This document shows positions 52,056 to 64,000 of a stretch of DNA of 64,000 bases, in pieces. Made by a program: the position numbers and the translations under genes. The stretch covers positions 2,956,892 to 3,020,891 of the forward strand of contig LR746265.1 of NCBI GenBank assembly GCA_902729315.2, read 5' to 3'. The DNA is from Spirodela intermedia (taxonomy: Eukaryota > Streptophyta > Magnoliopsida > Alismatales > Araceae). Numbering within the stretch: position 1 is the stretch's first letter; each line of letters begins with the position of its first letter. Below the pieces are notes generated by a model, which saw only the letters and a list, made by a program, of their open reading frames with translations, searched no databases and was not told where the DNA came from.

Positions 52056-55000
52056 TCAGGGACGGAAAATTTTCATGGTCTTGGAGACCTGGACCCGGCA
52101 GAACGGGCATCGAGAAACAGCAGACGAGCATCTGTGGCAGAGGACATGGCCACAGGGAATTGTCGCAATCTCAACCTCGGCGGCAAGACAAATCCGGCAT
52201 AGCCATGCCGCCTTGGCGGCATCAGCTTCTTTCACCGCCGAATCAGCCTTCTCCTGAAAAATGCCGCGGATCCGTTAGATAGACTGGGGGGTCTGTTTGC
52301 TTTAAACAGGCGCATGCAGCTCTCCAGATGTGGGTGGAAACCGTAGTTAGAGAGGGTAATTTAATGCAATCACATGAGAAACCTGACGTAGACGGAGTTG
52401 ACTTTAGAAGAAAACTGACAGATATGGGTGATGCAGACCTGCTCGACAAGGAGAGAAACTTCGGATTCTCTGAGCTGTTCTTGAAGGGTCAGATTCATCT
52501 GCATCAATGCCTGCTTCTCGGTGTCAATGCTGATCCCGGATGCCGAAAGCATGTCATGTACGGCTTGGACCAACTCTGTCGCAGACACTCGCCCATACTG
52601 CATCCCTTGGCCCAGCTGTCGTACAGAACAACAGTACCCTTTTCAATTGAACACCCCAAAAATCGTATATTCAAAAGCATTTCAAAGAAGTCGCTCTTCA
52701 AAGGTTTTACCTGCTCAGATGAAGCCGCCTGAGACACAACACCCGTAGACACCTGCTCAGACGACTCTTTTGCCTTCTGAGATGTCGAACTTGCATCAGC
52801 CATCGAAACGCTTCTGAAGGAGAAGACTTGGGAGGAAAGTAAGGTTTGAGTTTTCCCAGATGCAGTCTCCACAGAAAATCTATAAAGAGCTTGCCCAGCG
52901 GACGGCCTGACGTCTTCAGGCACTTTACCATACTTCAGCTTCTCCCCATCCTTGCCTAACCTCCAAGCGACTATCTCCCCTGCATAGAATGGCCGTAGTG
53001 GGTGGAACTGTACCTGGAGGGCATCCTGAGGCAACAGTTCTTCGCCTACTGATACACCGTTCTTACTTTCATTTTTAGCAACTTTCCCTTCAGAGCCCAT
53101 TCTAAGCAGCCTCACAATGGCTTTCTCAGATCCTGGAGGGCAGGAAAAAAGGGGCCCAATGGGCAATGCGGTGGGTGAGCCCAGAACCTGGCTCACAACA
53201 GCTGCCATAACATCATAGATTGACATATAGCTCGGAGGCTCGGCCGCTAAGATACGAGCCCTTGACTTGTCCACAAAGTGGGTTGTTCGGTGTCTTGTAG
53301 CAGTGTCTTCCCATTCAGGGATGATGAAGAAGTTTCCTTTCCGAGTAATGTCCAACAATCTTGGTAATAATAGAAAGCGTGTGTGGATGTATTGTACGAA
53401 CTGTAATTTCTTGGAAATGCAATGAAGCGACGACTGTAAATCCTCCCACGTTAAGCCTTCTAACAAGGGCATGCGGTCAACCGAGCTGTTGACGATAAAC
53501 CAGAGTGCTTCCAAAAATGATTTGCTCAGAAGTTTATCTCTCATTCTCTTCAATGGAACCAGTCCAATCTCATCCTGAACAACCAATTGCTGATGTTCTT
53601 CCAGTTCCTGCAACAGATTGAGATAAATAATTCTAAGCCACTGTAAAAGCATATAAAATGATCCTCTATTTCTTTCCCTCCAGAAAATATTTATATGAAG
53701 TTCATACAGAACAAGTTCCCATGCAAAGATATCTTACCTCCACGACAACATCACAAAGCTTCTTGACACCTAAGGCTAGGCACATCTTTTCAGGAAGCTG
53801 TGGATGAACAAATCTCAGCATGGAAGTATTTATGCTAGTGAGAAATTGTGATCCGTGGACATCAACATAGACACATGACTTTGCCATGACGAGCCTGCAG
53901 CCATCATCTGGGACTATGGCATCAGGGAACCACTCTGAACTATTTAATCTTGATAAACTTGTTTCATTACAAATGAAATGCAGAAGCTCCATAACAGCAC
54001 GTAATTCATTTGGATTCAGGTGCTGATATCCACACAATTCTCGGATGTTTAGAAGAAGATCCTTGGCATATGCGACAGACAGAAGCTCCCGAATCCCTAT
54101 GTCCTTGAGAATTCTAACAAATGGAAGATACAGACTAGGAAGTTCAAAACCAAATGGAGACAGGTTGACTGTGAGACGAACGAACAGAGAATTTGCAGTG
54201 ACCAAACGAGTTCCATTTGCTACTGGAATGAATGCCACCTTCTGCAACTCTTGTATATCTGCGGATTAAAAGAACTTCAGATTTATGTGCCTAGATTTCC
54301 CAATATAGACACAACATGTCACTAAAACTTTGAGTCGTAAAAGCATAATTTATAAAGAAAATAAATAAAGAATTTAGACCTTATGAAAACCTGTCGGTAA
54401 ATCAACTCCTCATGGGCTTAAGAAATATGGAATCCAAGTATTCTTACTAAAAATGGGAATGTTTCCTAAGTCAAACTGCATAAAGTTAGCGCATGGAAAT
54501 AAGTAGGAGGTCCCCTCTTGCTGATGGGGACGCCATACAGTGGCCAGAAAGTTTGGAGTACGCAAAATTTCTGATTTCTTAAAAGTACACTATCATTCTT
54601 TAAAATATTCTCATTTTTCCAAACTAAGCCACAATGAAGTACACTATCATTTGAAATGAAGAGATTTACTGTATATATAAAAGGTTCATAGTCATTAAAA
54701 TTTTGGCGACACATTACATGCTTTCCTGTTCAGCTGGTAATCTATGCACCATGCTAGTCCCTGGGACCGATTTGTTTTTCGCAGCTTGCAGCTTGCACTT
54801 TCAAATATGTTCTATACGAAATCAAGACACTCATAAATGCAAATGCATGCTACTTGTGGCCATTTAAAAAACTTAGGCCATGGTTTTGTGGGTAATGAGA
54901 AAAGACTTGGACCATTTACTGAAAACGTCAATTGAAAGGTGAGGGTGAAAATAAAAACCCGACTTTTCTTTTAAAACATGAGATGGTGGAGAAGCACACA

Positions 55001-58000
55001 GGTGAGGTTAATAATGATAAAGAAGAATCTTAAGATGGGAAGTCGCCCTAGATCTACTCCTCAAATTTCCTAAGAAGCATACCTTTATGTGGCTAAAAGT
55101 CAATTAAAATGTTGTTTCAGTTGTGGGACCAGGAAACCGTGGCGACATGGAATTTGCATCAGCATGGCATGGGTATCCTCCATAAGGAATTGTAAAACAC
55201 TGAAAGGTTGGCTAGAACCGACCGGGACGCACTTGACCAAAAAGATCAAGAACTATGTCATGGAATCACTGACTTTAGCAGTCCCATGCAAATGGCTAAA
55301 TTATGTTCAGATATTTAGTAAGGATCTTGAGATGCCTCCGCTAAAATGTCACAGAAAATTATTGATTTCAAACGCTTCATCACAGCCAGTCAAAAAGGGG
55401 GAGATAGCTTTCACAATGTGCGGGTAAAGCGAGGGTAATGCTCAAAAAGTTACAATCATTTACAGACTACTTCAGACAGTTTCTGAAGTTGTAACCCAAA
55501 AATATTCGCCCTAAGGAAAGCGGCAAGGACATTTTGTTTAATTCCGAAAAAGTATTGTTCATTCTATCCTCTGTTCTCAGCACTTGAAACAAGGGGTATT
55601 GGAGTAGAATGTGCACATAACATATACATGTTGAGAGACTTGCCCTTGCATAATACATCTATAATTTTAAAACGGGATGGAACCTTTCTCTCAGAAAAAA
55701 ATATCGGATGTAAGCAATAGACCTGACCTGAAGAAGAAAGAGATTTCCAAATTCTATCCAAGTATTTCAAAATTTCACAACAAGCTTCTTCAACTGTCAT
55801 CATGCCAATTGATGCTGGCCAATGAGCAAGAATATCTTCACCATTGTTCCTTCCAACAACCTGAAAGCAGTTCTCATCAGCAAAGTTCCAACTAGAAGAT
55901 TGAGAACCTCAACAATGGATTTTCAGTTACCTGTAAATGCTTCAGTACTGTAGAAAATGCTGGGGGACTCCTAAACCGCAATGCTCCACGAGCAAATTCT
56001 GGAGGAACAACATTCTCCTTTACTAATATTGGAGAACAACTCCAGGCCAAAGGCCAGTCCTTCAACAAAATTGCTTCACTGAATGAAGAAAGCACTTTTT
56101 TCCCTCCTTTTTTGCCACCGATGCTTGGAAAACCCTTTTCAGCAGGTACAAATGCAATTGTGCTGAGCAAACCACAGAAGGAATTATCATATAAAACTGC
56201 AAAGTTTGCAAATATTGTCTCAACAACAGATGCTGCTAGTGACCATAATTCTGATGATATCCCTTTCGAAGAACACCAGAATTCTGAATCCGTGTCATTA
56301 TTATTTTCTAAACATTTCATACTTTCTTTCCCAAGAAGCTCTAACTTTCTTGCACATTCAACTATCACATCTGCATCTGAAGATGTTCTAATCCCTGTTT
56401 TCTTCAATATTCTGAGCCATCCATCAGAAGTAAACCGTTCACCAGGAAACTTGTTCCTCTCCTCAGAGAACACTGACATCAGTAAGGGATCACAAGGGTC
56501 AAGAAGGTCTCTAGGCTTAAACAGTTGTGAGCAAAGTTCATTTGCATTTCGTACAAAATGAGTTTCTTTTAGAGTCTCAATGGCACGAGAATCCAAATGT
56601 ATATCTTGCCAATTCATATATAGATACTTCAAAATGTTGTCTTGTTCCTTCGAAGTTTTCTCTTCAAACCCAGGCAATGCAAATCGCACCAAGATTTCAT
56701 GGTTCTGTAGCTCATTTACCCCGAGAGATCGGTAAAAAAGGCTCTCATCCCGTGAACTAGAGAGGCAAATTGCACTTTTTGGGTGGAAGAATGCATCTGA
56801 AGGAATGAGACATTGGTCATCATTGCATAATTGTGTGTAGCTTCCAACGGCTGTTTTAAAAATTGGAAGTACTCGTAAAACATCGATTTCTTCTCTTTTG
56901 TAAAAAGAGCCAGCAGACGATTTGAAATCTGACATAAAGAGGTTAAACAATCTATCACGATCTTCATGTGAAAAAGGATCTGGCTCAGAAAAATAACCAG
57001 CCTGCTTGGCAGCAAGTAGCTTAGAGGCAATTACTTGTCCAAGGGATTGACCAAGGGCAGGGAAACAAATCTCTGGGGCACCTTGATTTGAGAAAGTCAT
57101 ATCATAAACTGGTATATTACATTGATTAAGCAGCAGAAACAACCATGGGTATCTTGATTTGGTCATCTCAAAGGAGGTAATGTACAATTTTGTCATGTCA
57201 GACTCACCATCACTGTTCTCTGAAGAATAGAGAATACCACTGGTGTCAAAATTCGTACCTAATGGAACTTCAAAAGTTGTTTCAATAACTGGAGGAATGA
57301 ACACCAGGTTGCACTCCCTGATACGGCATAAGATTGATCTATTAAGAAAAGCTGGAATAAATGGCCATTCAGAGACAAGTGAAAGATCTCCATGCATGGC
57401 ATTAAAAATTCCCCAAAATAACTTAATCCACTCTGCTGATGGACCATCCAGGGATTCTGTTTTCTTCTCCCAAGAAATCCATGGAGTCCTATTGCATTCT
57501 AGAACATGATCTACCCAATGTTCGCTGAAAAGGGATCTCAGATGTTTCGACAATAGGTAAGGAGAAAACGACTCTAATTTCAAAATGCTATGAATGGTAT
57601 TTTTCAGCAGGCATACAGACAATGCTGGACGCTCCAAACACTCTGGATGAATAAAGTTGTCCGCAAGTGGGCGCATTAGCGACTGCTGCTCCTTTGTTCC
57701 AATCCAAAGTTCGGTAATTCCTAACCTGGAAAGATTTTTTTTTGCAGTTGGAAAAGGCAATCCTTTTAACTCATGAGCTATTGATTGCAAGGGCTTTCTA
57801 GAGTATACTTTGTCATCTGTGACAGTAGTACTTTGAACTAGATGACCAGTCCTGCCAATATCTTCAACAACTCCACGGCCAAAATCATATAAGGCTCTAC
57901 CAAAGCTACCAACGATTTCCAGTGCATCGCTTCCTGGATTATCGTGGGAAATGAAATGACGAGTTCTATGAAAATCTGGGTCTTGCAAAGAAGAGGTTTG

Positions 58001-61000
58001 GTTCCTAAGAGTAGAATGATTTTCTGCGTGAATTCTACCCACTGGCTCCACACAAATACGTTGACTAGAAGATTCAGCTTCACTCTCGTTAGATGACAGC
58101 AGATGCTCGATATCAGACAAACAATAATCCAAGACATCTAAATATATATCAATAGACCGAAGTGCAACTGATCTAGAGGCTTTGAGCAAAGACCGAACCA
58201 TCTGGGGCTTGATTTCTCTCACCTTAAACCCAACAGCCTGTATTTCACTGACTAATTCTGAAGGAACACAAAAAACAGGATAGTGTTCCTTGACGAAGCT
58301 GCATACATTGGCAGGGGGAAGCCCGCAACCTGTATCATTCGCTGATTGTGAAAGGAACATACCCTCGTTAGCTTTAACTATGTCTCCACGATATAACCGC
58401 CAAACAGGAAGGTCAACAATACGCTCATAGAAAGGCCTTATTACATATTGAATCATGTATTGCCAATCTACTTCATTTGCTTCTGCTAAACATGTGTCAT
58501 TATTGAAAGGAATGGGTTGATCAGGAGAAGGTTTTTGAGGTGTTCTTGGCCAAAATGAGTAGACACTATCACCATAAGCACAAAGAATGGAACTCAAGGA
58601 AGCAGTATTATTGGTCTCAGTACTTGGATTCAAAGGATCTCTTTGGAGCTTTTGGAGCTCCAACACCATTTCAATATATGAATCACGAACACAAAACATA
58701 AGTTCCTTGTTCCAAGCTTCCATGAGTTGTTTTGTGGAGTCAAGGTGAAGTTTGGAAATAGTTGCACCACCTTCTTTATTGAAAAGATACCGTTCACCAG
58801 TGTGACAAACAAGGAAACATCCCATAGCAGTGACAGGCCAATTTATTTTTTGAGAAAGAGGAAGGGGAGACAAGACACAGCTGGATGAGCGTTGATTAAT
58901 TGGCATCCCATTTTGAGATATGTGTGCTGCAACTCCAGCTACAGGTGTTAGGTTATAAGCAACATATCGCCTGAAAAATATATTAAGAATCAGCAATGCG
59001 CTACTAAAAATAGACAGAATCCAACTAAAAATCAGGTCAGACTATTAGACCTACTTTGCAAAAAAATATAAAAATCTATGTTGTTTTAAAATCTGATGTT
59101 TGGTTTGGTATAAATCCTAGGAAAATTGGAATTTCAGCCGAATAAAGGATTATAAATATTGACATAAATTAGCATCAACTCAAGAATTTAACTGAGTGGG
59201 AAGATACAAACATGAAATTTAAGAAGATGGAGAAAATGTGAGACATTAGCGTCGGGCATAAAGTCAACAAGTGTAGAAAGCCATTTCCCTACTTTCCAGC
59301 GTTTAGTTTTTCAAACACAGAGCTCTTTGAATCTTCTAAGAAGTTTAATTTTTAAAGTGAGATATTTAATTTTTAACCATAAAACTTTTCACAATGATTC
59401 CGTTCGCTCCCCCACTCGTTCATGTTCAATCAGTCAACCCTTCCACTAATAAATGAAACTATAGGTGGACTACTAAATTCTTTACAATGCACAATCCGGG
59501 GACGCATGATGCATATTTTGCCGTTCAACTAAGATTGTTTGATTGGCAAAAAATTTACTTGGTGGACAGCACCATCACGTTGGTTGGCCAACTACTGTAA
59601 AATGGGAAACGAAACAATATTAAAAATTACACCCTACTATTTAACATGTACGAGTCGCTCCCCTACTCGTACACTCCCTAGTAATAGAAATGAAAAAATG
59701 TGAAATCTAACCGCTATCTTTAAACTATATTTAAATTCCATTTTAAGAAAATAACAATGGTGGCAAAAACCAACTATAAAAAAATGATTTTTGATCAACG
59801 AACACCTTCACACTCATTCACAGACATACCTATCAAGGGCCATGTTTCTTGTCTGTCCAGATCCCATACTATGAACAACTAGCCATTTATTGATGGTAAC
59901 ATCTCCTCGTTGAAACACATGTAAATCCATAACATGCGACTTTATAGTAGCATTTGAACTATTAAACAACCGGGATATATGGAATTTCCTCCATTTTTTT
60001 TCGGAAAAAGGATTTCTCATAGTGGCGGATTTTGGATCAATAGAAACAGAATAATCCAGCGATGGAGTCAGATTTCCCACCTCCCAAGTCGACAAGGATA
60101 CCTGAAATATAAATAACAAGTGAAAATGCTGACTCCAGGTGACAGATGTTGTATAAAATCAATAGAAAAGATGTTAGCTTTTGAAATGCCACGAAATGGA
60201 GTGATCTTCTGAATATAAAACTAGACCAAGCATATGGAAATTAAAAAAATGTAATCATTTCAAATGGTGTAAAAGAGAATCTGGTCATCTAATTCAACTG
60301 AATTGGTAATAAGTAGGGTGGGCATATAGTTTAACCACGAGTGTGCAACTTCTCTCGTTCAACACGAAACTGTTTTGATAAGCATCCTCACATGCAAACA
60401 GAATCTTTCATGGTCTTATCATCTGGACAACATAGGAAGGGCACAATACCCAAACTAGAACGTAGAATTAAAGATGTGAAAAATGTGAAAGAATCAATCA
60501 TATCATGCAATACCATGATGAGTGAAAAAGGCCCACTATTTCAACTACATGTTTAACTTCTTCCATTTAAAAAGAGACTAATTTGAAAAGGGTCCCCAAT
60601 CTGATATTGAGGGAACTCTGATCCCCGCTGAAAATCTGTCACCAATGTCTAGTAGCCCTTTCCACCACCGAATTTATTACTGCAGAAGAAGGAAATAGGC
60701 AAAATAAAAAAATTATGGGCCTCTAGCCATCTCTGTAAATGCAACACACAGAAGAAGATGGGATGTTTTAATGTCCCGGGCTGTTCTTATACTGAAAATT
60801 TTCCTAGGGTATGTAGGACTGGAATGGGTACAGCAGATTTGGCCGCCCCATCTGCAGCACATACCCTGGCACAAATTGCAGAGCTCAGAAGCTGGATCGA
60901 TTTGTAGAAGCCAGACCAATTTTATAAACCATGATCCCACTATGCTCCACAATAACAAGGATGAAAATTACGGAATATCAATAAAGCATATACATCTATA

Positions 61001-63670
61001 CACAAATCTAATTCAAGTAACACAGGTAAAGATCTGATACACCAAATTGTCAATTTTAATATATCATTCAAACATTTCTAATTGTAAAATCGTAGAATAA
61101 TATTTCCGATACCTTCATAACTGATTTCAGGGATAAAATTGTTGAAGATCCATGGTCAATAAATTGGTTAAAAATTGCTTCTACTCTCGTTGAGGAAGCA
61201 CCATATTCTTCTGCAAGTCTTGATGATAGAGGCATCCGGATAATTGTGGAATCTTTAATGGAAAACATCTCATCTTCATACATTAGCATAGGATGAAACT
61301 GATCCTGGAATTTTTTTGTCAAATCAGTACCTGCAATGCAGCATAGATGTTTTATACATGAATCACATGTCTATGACAATCACGACCAAATTGCTAGAGT
61401 TTTAAACGATCCTAATTACTATTATATGTTTAGTTTTATCTATTAGCACCTTCGCAAGAAAAATACTTAAAGATACAAGAAGACACAGGCCTTTAGGACC
61501 CATCTTTTGAAACAAAGGGCCAGAGCACACGTGATTGAGCATCAGCCTGATAATGACCCCAAATTTGACAGCAAGCTTACCATTATTAGTGCCATTTTAT
61601 GCATACAACCTCTATAATGTCAGAAAATGTGAAGAAGACTGTATTCATATGAAATGCCAGGGATATCATTTATGTTTAACTTGTGCAGGAAATTTGTATA
61701 GTAAATAAGAGATATCTGCTTTGCGTACATGATTGCCAAGTTAAATTGTGTACCTATCAATGAGAACATCTTCGCTGATGGTATGGTATTTGAATGTGGG
61801 GAAAAAGCAAAACCAAGAGGATCAAACATGTAGAGGTATCCACCAGAAACAACTGACAGAAGATCTGATACTGAGTGACAGCTAAGCAATGCTAAACCAT
61901 AATAAAGGGTAGCCCCCCTAAGCTTCCATGGAGGAGACAATTGCAGACTGCACAACTCTTCCCGGCTTAAGGTAGTCCCCTCCAGAACTGCTAACAGAGA
62001 AGGACCTTGAAATTCACCTGGACGATGTCATTTTCAAAAAATTACAAACCGAATTGAGAAACAATTATCTAATGTTAGAAAAAACATATGAAAAGGAACT
62101 CTTAGAGAATTCTCAAAAAATGTTTCACGACTCAGTCAGAAACAGTATTAATCATCTAAGAATTAGTAAAACTTCACCAAGGTTGTGCTGTAGCAAGGAT
62201 TGTCGAGGATGCTCCCGCTTGTCATATATTACGTGAACCTTCTTGGCGTTACAGCAGTCAGCTAATTCCAGGATATCAAATAACAAGAACTGATTGTTTC
62301 CATACAACTGAAGAAGCTCAGAGATTTTACTATAGCCCATGCATGGCAGATCTTTAGTCATCTCATCATCAACAAAGGACAAGGAACGCAGTGATTGTAA
62401 TCCCAGCTGCTTTGATAGATCCTCACGAACACTTGGATGTACAAATAGCTTTTTAGGACAGCTTTTTTCCATCCATGGCGCATCATTATACACAACATCA
62501 TTTGCATATGCCAAGCCTCCAGATAAATCAGGAACTAATAGTGAACTCAAAAGTCCATCATTCAATGGCTTCTCTGTAGAGCAGTCTGAAATTGCTTCCA
62601 GAACGCAAAGAACAAAATTTAGCTGCTCAGGTGATAATAACTCGCCCTTGAGGTCCTGATGCAAGCGTTGTAGGACGTGCAAATAATCAAGAACTTCAAA
62701 CGTCGACCTAACACCTAATTCTAAAAGTAAGGGTCTGAATCCTGATAGCTCAGACGGGACAACATACAAGTAAGGATGGTATTTGATGGGTGAATCAAAT
62801 GCAAGTGCACAAGATGACACAAAATTATCACCAACCCACACCCATTGACTACTGCTAAGAGAAACTTTTGCAACTTTAAAATCATCACGACCAACAAAGT
62901 GCTGCAATTTTAAGTAAAGCGCAGTAATTTCCCTCTGTAATTGAGAATCAAGAAAAGCTTTCTCTTCAGAGTCCAATTCAAGCTGGTAATACATTTTAGA
63001 GATGGCGATTAATTGAGCACATAAAATTCTGATATCAGGGTGGTCCAGCCAACCAAGTCTATCCTGAAGGTAAGTTGGAGAACATTCAGATTCCAATATC
63101 CTCATTCTTGATGAAACAATCCACATTTGGGATTTGGGTCTAGTAATATCTGGAGAAGCCACAAGGCTTTTCGAACTGAACCATGGAATTCCTTGCATTG
63201 GTGGAATAACAGAGACTGGACACCAAGAAATTTTTTTGAGTTCTGACCAGAATTCATCTTCAAATTCGGTATTAAAATCTCCAAGGCACGCATGAACCTC
63301 TGAATCCAATTGCATGCAATCATCACAAACATCTTTTTCTGAATGTTCTGTGACCATCAAATCATTCTCCAGATGAAACACACTATCGTTACTGCTATGT
63401 TGCATGTCTTTGCAGCACGAAGAGAGCTTTAAGGACAGAGCACCCAAACAAGAAAGCAACCTCTTCCCGAAAATTAGTGCATCAGGATCACCAGAATCGT
63501 GCAGCATAGAAATTGATCTCGCACTGTCCAGCAAACCAGTAAAATCCAAAGTACATTTAAGTCCCACATATGCCAGTATATCGAGCATTTCAGTGTTCGA
63601 AAACTCATCACAAGGAAAGTAATGATTGTGAAGTAGTTTCTTTAAGCCCGGAACACGGGGATCATAAAGC
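52056..63670 (-). CDS. Giant sacsin-like protein with C-terminal RING finger, 3' half
   Basis: This is a very large plant relative of sacsin (HSP90-type ATPase repeats) ending in a RING E3-ligase-like domain; the biochemical role in plants is not settled. Ten exons on the minus strand are read: 63670-62178, 62017-61754, 61330-61113, 60101-59830, 58970-55931, 55860-55728, 54258-53738, 53607-52711, 52615-52439 and 52253-52056. All phases agree, giving 2403 complete codons before the stop. The first exon starts with one base of a split codon, so the gene continues upstream, beyond the window. Sacsin-repeat signatures are seen in order: GLALLSCHSVSDLLSVVSGG with YLYMFDP, then FSIKDSTIIRMPL and HGSSTILSLKSV. 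The last exon carries C3HC4 RING ligands in CRICLAAEVE, PCGHVLCHRC and CPFCR. A short coiled-coil-like stretch (DTEKQALMQMNLTLQEQL) precedes it. The Arabidopsis relative is about 4700 residues, so about half is here. Confidence 0.9.
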
Positions 63671-64000
63671 CTGAAACCAACCGTAATTTGATTCTAAGTA
63701 TGAAATGAAATTTCTCATGAAGCAATTCGAATTCCACAGATCTTCTGGAGGTATCAAAAAAGTTCATATTGAAACTCAAAAAATAAAAATAAAAAAATCT
63801 AATCACATAAATTTCAATGCTATTCGCTGAAATGCATCATATAAACCTACTCATACTTATCTCAGACATAAAGGATCATAATATAAAATATTACAGGTAA
63901 TTTCATTAATTCCAAGTTTCAGGATATTATTGCTTTTAGATTATTTTGCCAACTGTTCCCAGAATCTTATATTCCCAAAATCAGGCCAGAAGTAGCTGAT
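63671..64000 (-). other. Intron of the sacsin-like gene, running off the window
   Basis: AT-rich sequence upstream of the exon at 63670, which begins after a TTTCAG acceptor. No exon is seen up to the window edge. Confidence 0.7.

Overview
The window is nuclear DNA of a flowering plant. It has intron-rich genes with GT-AG (once GC-AG) junctions, plant-specific families (HUA2, CYP86B, SCPL carboxypeptidase, chloroplast J-domain/ferredoxin protein), decayed Ty1/copia retroelements and many (GA)n/(CT)n tracts. GC-rich genes (SCPL, CYP86B, DJC76-like) sit beside AT-rich ones (HUA2, sacsin-like). That mixture is common in monocots and some early-diverging angiosperms, but I cannot name the species.

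Layout. 372-3040 (+): last five exons of mitochondrial succinyl-CoA ligase alpha. 3304-5031 (-): YLS8/DIM1, a U5 snRNP thioredoxin-fold protein. 5338-5943 (+): nicotinamidase. 5944-9734: intergenic, with a dead minus-strand copia fragment. 9735-12324 (+): serine carboxypeptidase-like. 13023-14940 (+): CYP86B fatty-acid hydroxylase. 15263-18039 (-): HD-domain phosphohydrolase. 18554-20284 (+): J-domain plus ferredoxin plus membrane anchor (DJC76-like). 21292-34783 (+): HUA2 (PWWP plus CID plus polyproline). 34784-48527: gene-poor, with a copia element that has both LTRs and a matching 5-bp target duplication, and a hairpin repeat cluster. 48528-51005 (-): LysM protein. 52056-63670 (-): 3' half of a giant sacsin-like protein ending in a C3HC4 RING finger; it runs off the window.

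Exon joins were built by hand from reading frame, splice dinucleotides and family similarity. For every multi-exon gene the summed exons close in frame: SCPL 473 aa, CYP86B 546 aa, HD protein 231 aa, DJC76-like 473 aa, HUA2 1421 aa, LysM 347 aa, YLS8 142 aa, with 2403 aa of the sacsin-like protein and 192 aa of the ligase in the window.

The genes do not form a pathway. Their arrangement is the notable point. From memory, eight of the ten families lie together on Arabidopsis chromosome 5 around At5g23110-At5g23250, in nearly the same order. The window therefore looks like an ancient conserved block with DJC76 and two other genes rearranged and transposons filling the gap beside HUA2. I see no convincing wholly new biological system.
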